From assembly GCF_000711795.1 (NCBI RefSeq), contig NZ_KL543976.1, forward strand, positions 186,001 through 250,000: a DNA stretch of 64,000 nt, in the 5' to 3' direction. The notes beneath the pieces are model-generated. The model was not told the origin of the DNA. It saw nothing but the letters and a program-made list of their open reading frames with translations, and made no database searches. The translations under genes were made by a program, and so were the position numbers. Below, piece by piece: positions 54,252 to 63,476 of this stretch (its first letter is position 1; every line of letters begins with the position of its first letter). The stretch comes from Vibrio pacinii DSM 19139. Lineage in GTDB: Bacteria; Pseudomonadota; Gammaproteobacteria; Enterobacterales; Vibrionaceae.

Positions 54252-54953
54252 TTATTTGTGTTTATCTTGGATGTATTTCTGGCTTACATCGACAACGGCC
54301 ACATCTTTAAAAAAGCTACGCCCAAGTAGTAATGGATAAGTTAAATGGCTTCTGTCAGCCAAAGTAAAGTCCGTTTTTTCTTTTAGATCACCAACCTGCA
54401 GCCACGCTTCAACAACTGCACGATCTTGTGTTCCTTCTGAACTCGATTGACGTATCTTGACCCAACGTTTAACGGGCAATGCAATCTCTTTACTTTTGAT
54501 GTTATCGTGTTCAATTTTGAACTTAACCCAATCTTTACCGTCTCTTTCAAACGGCACAATGTCTACCGCACTGATTGATGATGTAGTCGCACCGGTGTCA
54601 ACACGTGCACGAAAGTTTTGTTCAAGGCCAGGAATATAAACCCACTCTTCTTCACCAAGAAGTAGCTTTCCATCAGCGGTCTTTTGAGCCGGTTTTTTTG
54701 CCACAGGTGCGGTAGGTTTTACTTCAGGTGTTGGCGTTTTGGGTGCCTCAACCACAGGCTCTTCAGGTTTGACCGTTGGAGGGGTGATTTCAGGAGTGTC
54801 CACTTGCGAGTCTTGAGGTTGTTCTATTTTTTCTGATTGCTCTACTTCATCAGTTTGTTGCTTTGGTTCTGTTACTTGCTGGCCAGTCGTTGAACAGGCG
54901 ACTAAACCACCACTCAACATTAATGGAACGAGTACTTTCCACGTTTTGTTCAT
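54252..54953 (-). CDS. Retropepsin-like lipoprotein (ATP-dependent zinc protease family)
   Basis: The 233-residue protein has a lipobox (GGLVACST), a 70-residue Pro/Glu/Lys-rich linker, and a C-terminal domain of the family called putative ATP-dependent zinc protease (PF05618). The aspartic-protease-like motif ARVDTGATTSSISA is present, with LPVKRWVKIR and LLLGRSFFKDVAVVDVS. The family is retropepsin-like; the zinc/ATP name is historical. It probably sits on the outer membrane's inner face. It lies below the aminotransferase but each has its own terminator. Confidence 0.85.
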   Translation of the reverse strand: MNKTWKVLVPLMLSGGLVACSTTGQQVTEPKQQTDEVEQSEKIEQPQDSQVDTPEITPPTVKPEEPVVEAPKTPTPEVKPTAPVAKKPAQKTADGKLLLGEEEWVYIPGLEQNFRARVDTGATTSSISAVDIVPFERDGKDWVKFKIEHDNIKSKEIALPVKRWVKIRQSSSEGTQDRAVVEAWLQVGDLKEKTDFTLADRSHLTYPLLLGRSFFKDVAVVDVSQKYIQDKHK

Positions 54954-54989
54954 TTGCTCACCTAATCATAATCAATCGGATCTAGATGA

Positions 54990-55013
54990 AACGGGGCTGA
55001 TAACAACCCCGTT
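54990..55013 (-). terminator. Likely terminator of the aminotransferase gene
   Basis: AACGGGG (54990-54996) and CCCCGTT (55007-55013) with a 10-base loop lie 4 bases below the minus-strand stop at 55018. The T run is short (TTTCATC). Confidence 0.6.
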
Positions 55014-55017
55014 AGTA

Positions 55018-56199
55018 TTAAGCGACGTTCACAATTGCTTGGGCGACGTACGGAATATCTCTTTCCGTCAATCCAGCAACGTTGATTCGACCATCCCCAA
55101 CACCATAGATCCCGTATTCTTCGCGCAATCGCGCCATCTGGTCTTGGCTAAATCCTAGCACAGTAAACATTCCCTTGTGACTCTCGATAAAGTCGAATTG
55201 TGAAGTATTGTAGTTATTTCTCAACTCGTTACACAAGATTTTACGCAGGTTTAACAATCGTTGCTGCATTTCACTTAACTCTTGCTTCCAAACCGCTGTG
55301 AGCTCTTGATTTTGCAAGATCGTTTTTACTAGTGCAGCGCCATGATCAGGTGGCATCGTGTAGGTTGCACGTGCAAGGGTCATCAGTTTGCCTTTGGCAT
55401 TATTAACATCATGCTGAGATTTACCCACCACAATCGCTGCCCCTGTACGCTCGCGATATAACCCAAAATTCTTTGAACATGAGGTAGTAATCAACATCTC
55501 TTCGACGTTGTCTGCCATATAACGAAGCCCTTGGGCATCTTGTTCAAGCCCGTCACCGAAGCCTTGATAAGCAATATCGACAAAGGGGGTAAAACCATTT
55601 TTCTGTGCCAGTTGCGTAATCACCTTCCACGCATCAAAATCGATGTCTGCCCCTGTTGGGTTATGACAGCAACCGTGCAGTAAGACGACATCGTCAGGAC
55701 CAGCCGTTGATAAATCATCCAGCATACGAGCGACATCAACTTGCTTAGTTTCTGGACTAAAGTAGTGATAATGTTTCACTTTGAGCCCTGCCGCTTCCAT
55801 TACTGGGCGATGATTAACGTAACTTGGGTTTGAAATCCAAATCGTTGTATTTGGCTGGGCCACCTTCATTAGGTCGCCAAGCATGCGCAATGCACCACTC
55901 GCCCCTGGCGTTTGAATACCAGCAACACGATCCATTGCCGAAGTCCCATCAAGCAGTAAGTTAACCATCGACTGGTTGAACTCTTCACAGCCTGCAAGGC
56001 CAACGTAGGATTTGGTTTTTTGCGTCGCAACGACGATATCTTGTGCTTGTGAAATCGCCTTCATGACGGGCGTTTCACCTGCGCTGTTTTTATAAACGCC
56101 GATGCCAAGGTCAACTTTTTCGCTGCGAGGATCGCTGCGGTAAGCAACAGATAGAGAAAGAATAGGATCCAATATTGGAGTCGGTAATTGAGAGAACAT
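55018..56199 (-). CDS. Aspartate/aromatic aminotransferase
   Basis: The 393-residue PLP enzyme follows AspC/TyrB: KVDLGIGVYKNSAGETPVM, TPGASGALRMLGDLMKVA, HGCCHNPTGADI, the PLP lysine in TTSCSKNFGLYRERTG, and AGLTERDIPYVAQAIV. It transfers amino groups between aspartate or aromatic amino acids and 2-oxoglutarate. AspC and TyrB cannot be told apart from this. ATG 56199 gives the family's normal N-terminus and AAGGG lies 11 bases upstream; GTG 56208 is in frame. Confidence 0.92.
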   Translation of the reverse strand: MFSQLPTPILDPILSLSVAYRSDPRSEKVDLGIGVYKNSAGETPVMKAISQAQDIVVATQKTKSYVGLAGCEEFNQSMVNLLLDGTSAMDRVAGIQTPGASGALRMLGDLMKVAQPNTTIWISNPSYVNHRPVMEAAGLKVKHYHYFSPETKQVDVARMLDDLSTAGPDDVVLLHGCCHNPTGADIDFDAWKVITQLAQKNGFTPFVDIAYQGFGDGLEQDAQGLRYMADNVEEMLITTSCSKNFGLYRERTGAAIVVGKSQHDVNNAKGKLMTLARATYTMPPDHGAALVKTILQNQELTAVWKQELSEMQQRLLNLRKILCNELRNNYNTSQFDFIESHKGMFTVLGFSQDQMARLREEYGIYGVGDGRINVAGLTERDIPYVAQAIVNVA

Positions 56200-56373
56200 G
56201 AAAGTCACAACCCTTTGAAATTCAAGTAATGGGCATCAACTTACCATCTAATTTACAAATCTAGAAATAAAATTTCAGTTCTAAAGAGCAAAACAGGATA
56301 AAAGCCCACAAAAATTAACAATACGTTAACCTGACGAGCCGCCATCAGGACCATATCCTGCTATTGCACTAAT

Positions 56374-56841
56374 TCACACTGTAAATGTGTGAATTATTTG
56401 GTTGGAACTTCCACGCCACTCAAGGTTGAGATCGCGTTTATCTTGTTCGTACTTCCCATCAATTAATGTATCGATGAGATTGACGACGTCACGCTGCTCT
56501 TGATTGAGTTCACTCAAACAATACCCTGTCCAGACCCAAATGTCTTTGTCCGGGCACTCTGCGCGAACTCGCTTAACCAGTTGAAGCACACTCGCGACAT
56601 TAGCAGGATGGAGCGGATCGCCTCCAGACAACGACAGTCCACGTCTTTTAATTCGAGTATCATTAAGATCAGCGATAATGCGGTCTTCAGCCTGTTGAGT
56701 AAACGCAATGCCTGAATCAAGCCTTTGCGTTGATTGGTTGTAGCATCCTTTGCATTGATGCACACACCCTGATACAAACAAGGTACAACGTGTTCCGGGC
56801 CCGTTGACAACGTCAATTGGATAATATTGATGGTAATTCAT
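56374..56841 (-). CDS. nrdG: Anaerobic ribonucleotide reductase activase NrdG
   Basis: The 155-residue radical-SAM protein has the CX3CX2C cluster (CVHQCKGCYNQST) and GLSLSGGDPLHPANV. It generates the glycyl radical on NrdD. It follows nrdD on the same strand with an 82-base gap holding a hairpin (56883-56906). Confidence 0.95.
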   Translation of the reverse strand: MNYHQYYPIDVVNGPGTRCTLFVSGCVHQCKGCYNQSTQRLDSGIAFTQQAEDRIIADLNDTRIKRRGLSLSGGDPLHPANVASVLQLVKRVRAECPDKDIWVWTGYCLSELNQEQRDVVNLIDTLIDGKYEQDKRDLNLEWRGSSNQIIHTFTV

Positions 56842-56882
56842 CGATGAAGTCTCGAAATAACTCTTTGATGTATCGAAAGAAA

Positions 56883-56906
56883 CAGAGCCCTAAACACAGG
56901 GCTCTG
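56883..56906 (-). terminator. Hairpin between nrdD and nrdG
   Basis: CAGAGCCCT (56883-56891), loop AAACAC, AGGGCTCTG (56898-56906), followed on the minus strand by TTTCTTTCG. It may partly stop transcription and lower nrdG relative to nrdD, or stabilise the nrdD mRNA end. Confidence 0.55.
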
Positions 56907-56923
56907 ACCACACCGCGATTTCA

Positions 56924-59044
56924 TTACAGGTGCTTGACACGTCGTTTAACTTCTTCTTGTTTGCCAAAATTAAACGGTCTCGCATCGGGACTGCCTAAAT
57001 AGCCACAAACACGTCGTGTTACCGACACCTTAGTTGAATCATGATTGCCACAGCTTGGGCAAGTAAAACCCTTACTGGTGCAATCAAATTCGCCATTGTA
57101 TCCACATTCGTAACATTCATCGATTGGCGTGTTAGTACCATAGTAAGGCACGCGACTGTAGCTATAATCCCAAACGTTTTCTAACGCTTCAATATTGCGC
57201 TGCATATTTGGGAATTCACCGTAACAAATAAACCCGCCACTCGATACTGGTGGGTATGGCATCTCAAAATCAATCTTATCGTACGGATTGACTTTTTTCT
57301 CAACGTCTAAGTGAAAGCTGTTGGTGTAATAACCTTTATCAGTTACGCCTTTAATGACACCATATTCTTTGGTATCAATTCGGCAAAAACGACTGCACAA
57401 GTTTTCACTCGGTGTACCATACAAGCTATAGCCATAACCAGACTCTTTCGTCCATTGATCAACCTTGCTTTTTAGGTACTTAACGATGTCGATCGCTTTT
57501 TGGCGTAATTCAGCATCATCGTAAACGTGCGACTCATTGCCAAACAATGCATTTATGGTTTCATGGATACCAATATAACCGAGCGAAATCGATGCACGTC
57601 CATTTTTAAAGATATTGGCGATCGACTCATCTTCTTTAAGCCGAACACCACACGCGCCTTCCATATACAAAATTGGGGCGACGCGAGCTTTGACGTTTTC
57701 TAATCTAGAAATCCGCGTTTCAAGGGCTCGACGTGCTAAGTCTAACTTTTCATCAAGCAGTGTATAAAATGCCTGTTCATCACGGTTAGCAGCCAACGCG
57801 ATACGTGGCAAGTTGAGACTCACCACCCCTAGGTTATTTCGCCCCTCATGTATTAGCTCACCATTTTCTTCATAAGTACCTAAGAAACTGCGACATCCCA
57901 TTGGGGTTTTAAATGATCCGGTGATCTCAACCACTTTGTCATAATTAAGAATGTCTGGGTACATACGTTTAGAAGCACACTCAAGCGCCAGCTGTTTGAT
58001 GTCGTAATTGGGATCTTTTGGTTTATGATTTAAACCCGCTTTAATGCCAAAAACTAACTTAGGAAACACCGCTGTTTTGCGATTTTTACCTAATCCCGCA
58101 ATACGGTTTTTCAAGATCGACTGTTGAATTAGACGCGATGCCCAACTGGTACCTAGGCCAAAACCAAAAGTGACAAAAGGCGTTTGCCCGTTCGCGGTAT
58201 GCAGCGTATTCACTTCATATTCTAAGGATTGGAAAGCATCAAAACACTCTTTCTCGGTGCGAGCCTTTGCAAATGCTTGTGCATTGGGAATATCCCACTC
58301 TTGAGCAATACTAAGATGTTTCTCAAAGCTTGACTCTACATAAGGTTCAAGAACTTCATCAATCCGGTTGATGGTCGTTCCGCCATAGATATGGCTAGCA
58401 ACTTGTGCAATGATTTGCGCCGTTACGGCCGTGGCGGTCGAAATTGATTTAGGTGTGTCAATTTCAGCGTTACCCATCTTAAAACCATGCGTTAGCATTC
58501 CCTTCAAATCAATAAGCATGCAGTTAAACATTGGGAAGAACGGCGCGTAGTCTAAATCGTGGTAGTGAATATCACCCAACTCATGCGCTTGGACGATATC
58601 ACGCGGTAAAATGTGTGTTTTCGCGTAGTGCTTCGCAACGATACCAGCTAACAAGTCACGTTGAGTTGGGATCACTTTGCCATCTTTATTGGCATTTTCA
58701 TTGATGAGGTCAACATTGCTCTCTTCAATCAAGCCTTCGATTTCGCGCGTCAAAGTACTTTGTTTTTCACGTGCAATATCTCTGTCATGACGGTATTCGA
58801 TATATGAGCGTGCTAGTGACTTATACGGCCCTTGCATAAGCTCGTTTTCAACCAGAGTTTGGATTTCGATGATGTGTACTTCATCGTGATCTTTTAGCTG
58901 CAACTCCACCGCAAGCGCAACATTAAGCGCATAGATTGCGATTTCATTGTCGACGTGCTCAGCTGCAGATTCGACAGCAGCTTGAATGCGATCCCTGCTA
59001 AATGGCGCCCTAGAGCCATCACGCTTGATTACGATTGGTTTCAC
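56924..59044 (-). CDS. nrdD: Anaerobic ribonucleoside-triphosphate reductase NrdD
   Basis: The 706-residue glycyl-radical enzyme has an N-terminal ATP-cone (IKRDGSRAPFSRDRIQAAVE), catalytic-barrel stretches (HYHDLDYAPFFPMFNCMLID, MGCRSFLGTYEENGE), a zinc site near the end (ECYECGYN, CPSCGNH) and the glycyl-radical loop RVCGYLGSPDARPF. It makes deoxynucleotides without oxygen. Its promoter region carries NrdR, DnaA and FNR-type sites. Confidence 0.96.
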   Translation of the reverse strand: MKPIVIKRDGSRAPFSRDRIQAAVESAAEHVDNEIAIYALNVALAVELQLKDHDEVHIIEIQTLVENELMQGPYKSLARSYIEYRHDRDIAREKQSTLTREIEGLIEESNVDLINENANKDGKVIPTQRDLLAGIVAKHYAKTHILPRDIVQAHELGDIHYHDLDYAPFFPMFNCMLIDLKGMLTHGFKMGNAEIDTPKSISTATAVTAQIIAQVASHIYGGTTINRIDEVLEPYVESSFEKHLSIAQEWDIPNAQAFAKARTEKECFDAFQSLEYEVNTLHTANGQTPFVTFGFGLGTSWASRLIQQSILKNRIAGLGKNRKTAVFPKLVFGIKAGLNHKPKDPNYDIKQLALECASKRMYPDILNYDKVVEITGSFKTPMGCRSFLGTYEENGELIHEGRNNLGVVSLNLPRIALAANRDEQAFYTLLDEKLDLARRALETRISRLENVKARVAPILYMEGACGVRLKEDESIANIFKNGRASISLGYIGIHETINALFGNESHVYDDAELRQKAIDIVKYLKSKVDQWTKESGYGYSLYGTPSENLCSRFCRIDTKEYGVIKGVTDKGYYTNSFHLDVEKKVNPYDKIDFEMPYPPVSSGGFICYGEFPNMQRNIEALENVWDYSYSRVPYYGTNTPIDECYECGYNGEFDCTSKGFTCPSCGNHDSTKVSVTRRVCGYLGSPDARPFNFGKQEEVKRRVKHL

Positions 59045-59075
59045 CTTTTCTCCTTACCCCAGCATACTCACAGAG

Positions 59076-59084
59076 TTATCCACA
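59076..59084. promoter_or_regulatory. Perfect DnaA box in the nrdD promoter
   Basis: TTATCCACA matches the strongest DnaA box exactly and lies 32 bases upstream of the nrdD start. DnaA boxes control nrdAB in E. coli, so a link to replication is plausible. Confidence 0.5.
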
Positions 59085-59087
59085 AAC

Positions 59088-59134
59088 ACACTATATAGGG
59101 CGATTTATAATTCAACTGACACTATATATTGTGG
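59088..59134. promoter_or_regulatory. Pair of NrdR boxes upstream of nrdD
   Basis: Box 2 (59119-59134) reads ACACTATATATTGTGG, near-identical to the consensus ACACWATATATWGTGT. Box 1 (59088-59103) begins ACACTATATA and diverges after. Their starts are 31 bp apart, about three helical turns, the spacing known for NrdR operators. NrdR represses ribonucleotide reductase genes when dATP is high. Confidence 0.8.
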
Positions 59135-59165
59135 CGTATTAAACGAAATGACACACAGATTGGTA

Positions 59166-59179
59166 TTGATTTCGATCAA
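59166..59179. promoter_or_regulatory. Perfect FNR site upstream of nrdD
   Basis: TTGAT-TTCG-ATCAA is an exact match to TTGAT-N4-ATCAA. Its centre is about 128 bases upstream of the nrdD ATG and 165 upstream of the divergent nuclease gene. Anaerobic induction of nrdDG by FNR is known in E. coli. Confidence 0.8.
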
Positions 59180-59336
59180 TAAAAGGAGAGCCTCGCTCAA
59201 GAACAAATCGATCTTAGTGGTACTGATCTCAGATAAAAAGAAATTGATGTAAATTAGAAAAATGCTGGCTATTCCACTTGATTTTTGTAGACATCTTATA
59301 AGATAAAGGCTTCAACTCTATTCACGGATTTACCTT

Positions 59337-60224
59337 ATGTTGTGCGTTAGAAAATGGTCGTTCTACTTGGTCTTTTGCTTATTACTGCCTTTTAAAGCGA
59401 TAGGTTTTAGTTCATTCAATTATTCAACTTGGAACCTAGAGTGGCTCAGTAGTACTCCCTCATCAAAGTTCACGGCTTCACAACGCAGTGATGCCGACTA
59501 TCAGGCCTTGCGCCATCACTTTCAACGCACTGAAAGTGACATCATTGCTTTTCAAGAAGTTAACGACGCCGAGGCGCTGCGCAGAGTGATCGGTAACGAC
59601 TATCGTTTATTCTTCTCAGATCGCTCTCATCCTGACAATCGTCACCGTCAGTTTACCGATATCAATCAATTTACTGGAATTGCGGTTCGCCATGGAATCA
59701 GTGTGAGTGATAAACCAGACCTAAAGCTCGACAAAGAATCCAACAGCCGTTTGCGCTTCGCGGCGTACGTTGTCGTGGCGCCTGAAAGTAACCAGCCGTT
59801 ACACGTGCTCTCCGTCCATTTAAAGGCGCGTTGTTCGGGGGCTTATAAAGCCAATGCCGCGTGTCGAAAACTAAAGCAACAAGGCCAAGCACTCAATCGG
59901 TGGATCCAACAACGTGAAGTCGCCAATCAGCGCTATCTTATACTCGGCGACTTCAATCACAATCTCAGCTATCCAAGTGACTGGTTGTGGCAAGAGATAA
60001 CGCAAGGCAGCTCTGCGCTATTGGCTACCAAGTCGACCCAAGCAGTATGTAAAGTTCGCTCACGCAAACAACCCAATAAGACACATCAATTTCGTTCACT
60101 CATCGATCATGTGATTACCAGTCATCAACTAACCACCAAGAATGTTAGCCAAGTGGCGTATCAAACCCCAGATCTGTTTAAGTATCAACTCAGCGATCAC
60201 TGCCCGATCCGCTTTACTTTGTAA
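59337..60224 (+). CDS. Secreted endonuclease/exonuclease/phosphatase-family protein
   Basis: The 295-residue protein has an N-terminal signal peptide (WSFYLVFCLLLPFKAIGF) and the EEP blocks: TWNLEWL, IIAFQEVND (catalytic Glu), LSVHLKARC, ILGDFNHN (Asp, Asn), LIDHVI and the final SDHCPI (Asp-His). The His-Asp-Glu catalytic set is complete. It could cut nucleic acids or phosphoesters outside the cytoplasm. Two Cys pairs could be disulfides. It is divergent from nrdD. Confidence 0.88.
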   Translation: MLCVRKWSFYLVFCLLLPFKAIGFSSFNYSTWNLEWLSSTPSSKFTASQRSDADYQALRHHFQRTESDIIAFQEVNDAEALRRVIGNDYRLFFSDRSHPDNRHRQFTDINQFTGIAVRHGISVSDKPDLKLDKESNSRLRFAAYVVVAPESNQPLHVLSVHLKARCSGAYKANAACRKLKQQGQALNRWIQQREVANQRYLILGDFNHNLSYPSDWLWQEITQGSSALLATKSTQAVCKVRSRKQPNKTHQFRSLIDHVITSHQLTTKNVSQVAYQTPDLFKYQLSDHCPIRFTL

Positions 60225-60282
60225 GCGGTTGGTTTAATAGTTAGGTCATTAATTTAATAGATAAGCAATTGAAAGCATGATT

Positions 60283-60313
60283 AAAAAGCCCCGTCTCGAT
60301 TACGGGGCTTTTT
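60283..60313. terminator. Bidirectional terminator between the nuclease and RND genes
   Basis: AAAAAGCCCCGT (60283-60294), loop CTCGATT, ACGGGGCTTTTT (60302-60313): a stem with A5 and T5 tails on both strands. Confidence 0.93.
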
Positions 60314-60321
60314 ATGATTGG

Positions 60322-63300
60322 CTACAACTCGAAACGCTTACGCATTGCGACATAGTAAAGAATGGGTATCACTAGCAACGTCAGTACGGTTGAGACAAAA
60401 ATACCGAAGATCAAACTTATGGCTAAGCCATTGAAAATAGGATCATCGAGAATAAACCCTGCGCCAATCATTGCCGCCAGCGCAGTCAACATAATAGGTT
60501 TTGCCCGCACTGCGGCCGATTGAATAACCGCTTCAGCAAACTCAACACCCTCGGCAACCTGCTGGTTAATAAAATCTACCAACAAAATCGAGTTGCGCAC
60601 AATAATACCCGCCAGCGCAATCATGCCGATCATTGATGTGGCGGTAAACTGCGCGCCGAGCAACGCATGCCCTGGCATAACGCCTATAATGGTCAACGGT
60701 ATTGGCGCCATTATAATCAGTGGCACTAAGTAAGATTTAAATTGTGCGACGACCAACAGATAAATAAGTACCATACCCACTGCATAGGCGATGCCCATAT
60801 CTCTGAAGGTATCGTAGGTAATGGTCCACTCCCCATCCCACAAGACCGAAACCCCTTCTAATCCATCGGGCTGATTGATGTAGTACTGCTCAACATCCAT
60901 CTGACTATCAAGCGCACTGCCGATATTAAACATGCCATACAGTGGGCTATCCACCGAGCCAGACATATCACCAACCACCATGATCATTGGAACCATGTTT
61001 TTATGCACGATATAGTCATCCATGCGCGTTTGCCGTACGGTGACCAAGTCAGACAAAGGATAAGCTTGACCACTTTGGCTGCCTACTTTCATGTTTAAAA
61101 TTTGCTCCAAACGGACTTTGGCACTCTCACTTGCTTGCAGTTGAATCGGTACTGGGTATTTGCTGTGTTCGCTGTGCAGGTAGCTGACAGGTTTACCACC
61201 GACTGCCGTCGCCAACGCGTCCACAACCGATGCGTACGAAACTTGTAGGTGCGCAGCTTTACTGCGGTCAATCAACACCTGCCATTTCTGATGAACCTCG
61301 GGCAAGTACATATCAACATCAACAATGTCATCAGTTGCTCGAAATATTTGCCGAATCTCGCGTGCAGCTTGGCTGCGAATCTCTGGGGTTGGGCCATACA
61401 CTTCAGCTAAAATTGGCGACCACACAGGTGGCCCAGGGGGCACTTCAACCACTTTAACTTTGCCGGCAAACTTTTGTGCTACTTGATTGAGCACAGGTCT
61501 GATGGCAGCGGCAATCTCATGACTGTCACGCTCACGTTCTTTGCGACTCACAAGATTAACTTGAATATCACCTTGGTGAGATTGGTCACGAGTAAAATAG
61601 TGACGAACCAAGCCGTTGAAATTGATCGGTGCAGCAGTACCAGCGTAGATTTGATAGTTGGTCACTTCTGGTACTTGGTTTAGCTTAGTACCCATTTCAA
61701 ATAACACTCGCTGAGTGCGCTCTAACGAGGTCCCTTCGGGCATATCAAGCACCACTTGGAACTCAGATTTATTATCAAATGGCAGCATTTTCAACACCAC
61801 CGCTTGCATCACAGGCAACATGATCGAGCCTGCAATCAAAGCCAGAACCGCTAGCAGTAACATAAAACGGTTTCGTCCTTGAGCTTTCGCCGTAACAAAG
61901 GGCGCCATCATGGTATGAAAAACTGAATTCGCCTGAGTTTGTGGTTTGTGCGGTGATGGCTTCAACACGTGGCTTGCCAACCAAGGAGAGACGACAAATG
62001 CCACGATTAAGGAGATAAGCATCCCCATCGAGGCGTTAATTGGAATAGGACTCATATAAGGCCCCATCAAGCCGCTCACGAAAGCCATTGGTAATAGCGC
62101 AGCAATCACAGTGAATGTGGCTAAAATGGTTGGCCCACCCACCTCATCGACCGCGCTAGGAATTAATTCTTTGAGTTTTGCCTTACCAAGCGACATATGT
62201 CGGTGGATATTTTCCACCACGACAATCGCATCATCGACCAATATTCCTATAGAGAAGATAAGCGCGAACAACGAAACGCGGTTTAAAGTAAATCCCCATG
62301 CCCATGACGCGAAAAGCGTGATCATTAAGGTAACAACAATCGCAAAACCGACCACGAACGCCTCACGCCAGCCCATAGTCAGTATCACCAAAATCACCAC
62401 CGCGGCAGTGGCAAACGCGAGCTTACCAATCAGCGTATTACTTTTATCGGCCGCTGTTTTACCGTAGTCACGGGTAATTTCAATATCGATACCATCAGGG
62501 ATTAATTGATTTTCCAAATCAAGCAGGCGCGCTTCAATCGCCTTAGCAACATCTACCGCATTTTCGCCCGCCTTTTTGGCAATCGCAATCGTCACGGCGG
62601 GGTAGATGTTCTGTTTATCACTGGTCCAAACGTTTTGAGTAGGAGTGTTGGCGCCGAGCTTAACCTCAGCAACATCTTGCAAATAAACCGGGGCGTTATT
62701 ATGCAGACCAACGACCAGCTGGTTGACTTCTGCCACCTGAGTTATAAATTGACCGACTTGCACTGGAAAGGTCTGATTGTCATGAGTAAGGCGCAACATA
62801 GGTGAACGGGTATTCGCCGCAGGAAGGTGTTGATTGAGTTGGTCTATAGTAATGCCAAAGCTGTTCATTTTGACCGGATCAAGCCTAACATCAACAATGG
62901 AATTATGACTTCCTATGGTATAGATATCACGCGTACCTTGAATACGTTTAAGTTCGGTTTCTAGCCCGTGAGCCACTTGAGTCAATTGTTGCTGGTCAAG
63001 TGCGCCGTTTCTGTCGCTTAAAGTGAGACTGACAATCGGCACATCTTCGATGCCTTTCGGTTTTATGATCGGCTCTCCAACCCCAACACCTTTAGGCATC
63101 CAGTCTTTATTTGAATAGAGTTTGTTGTAGATACGCACCACGGCATCGTTACGGCTAACACCCACCTCAAAGATAGCGACAATCATCGCACCGTCAGGCT
63201 GGGAGAAAGAGTACAGTTTATCGATACCTTGAATTTCTGAAATGATCTGCTCTGCAGGTGTGGTCACTAAACTTGCTACTTCTTGAGGTGAAGCACCAGG

Positions 63301-63474
63301 AAAGGGAATATACACATCGGCAAAAGTCACATCGATTTGAGGCTCTTCTTCTTTGGGTGTCACCATCACGGCAAATAAACCCATCAAAAGACCCACTAAG
63401 GCCAGTAAAGGCGTCATGGCTGAGTTTTGAAAGGCCGCTGCAATGCGACCCGAGATACCGAGTCGATTGTCCAT
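60322..63474 (-). CDS. RND-family efflux pump inner-membrane subunit
   Basis: The 1050-residue protein has the RND layout: a first membrane helix, a large periplasmic loop, helices 2-6, a second loop and the last helices. The proton-relay Asp pair is seen in GILVDDAIVVVENIHRH. The start KEEEPQIDVTFADVYIPFPG and PAEQIISEIQGI differ from AcrB and suggest a separate Gram-negative branch. It follows an adaptor gene with a gap of 2 bases. Substrates unknown; no outer-membrane channel gene is inside the window. Confidence 0.92.
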   Translation of the reverse strand: MDNRLGISGRIAAAFQNSAMTPLLALVGLLMGLFAVMVTPKEEEPQIDVTFADVYIPFPGASPQEVASLVTTPAEQIISEIQGIDKLYSFSQPDGAMIVAIFEVGVSRNDAVVRIYNKLYSNKDWMPKGVGVGEPIIKPKGIEDVPIVSLTLSDRNGALDQQQLTQVAHGLETELKRIQGTRDIYTIGSHNSIVDVRLDPVKMNSFGITIDQLNQHLPAANTRSPMLRLTHDNQTFPVQVGQFITQVAEVNQLVVGLHNNAPVYLQDVAEVKLGANTPTQNVWTSDKQNIYPAVTIAIAKKAGENAVDVAKAIEARLLDLENQLIPDGIDIEITRDYGKTAADKSNTLIGKLAFATAAVVILVILTMGWREAFVVGFAIVVTLMITLFASWAWGFTLNRVSLFALIFSIGILVDDAIVVVENIHRHMSLGKAKLKELIPSAVDEVGGPTILATFTVIAALLPMAFVSGLMGPYMSPIPINASMGMLISLIVAFVVSPWLASHVLKPSPHKPQTQANSVFHTMMAPFVTAKAQGRNRFMLLLAVLALIAGSIMLPVMQAVVLKMLPFDNKSEFQVVLDMPEGTSLERTQRVLFEMGTKLNQVPEVTNYQIYAGTAAPINFNGLVRHYFTRDQSHQGDIQVNLVSRKERERDSHEIAAAIRPVLNQVAQKFAGKVKVVEVPPGPPVWSPILAEVYGPTPEIRSQAAREIRQIFRATDDIVDVDMYLPEVHQKWQVLIDRSKAAHLQVSYASVVDALATAVGGKPVSYLHSEHSKYPVPIQLQASESAKVRLEQILNMKVGSQSGQAYPLSDLVTVRQTRMDDYIVHKNMVPMIMVVGDMSGSVDSPLYGMFNIGSALDSQMDVEQYYINQPDGLEGVSVLWDGEWTITYDTFRDMGIAYAVGMVLIYLLVVAQFKSYLVPLIIMAPIPLTIIGVMPGHALLGAQFTATSMIGMIALAGIIVRNSILLVDFINQQVAEGVEFAEAVIQSAAVRAKPIMLTALAAMIGAGFILDDPIFNGLAISLIFGIFVSTVLTLLVIPILYYVAMRKRFEL

Positions 63475-63476
63475 AA

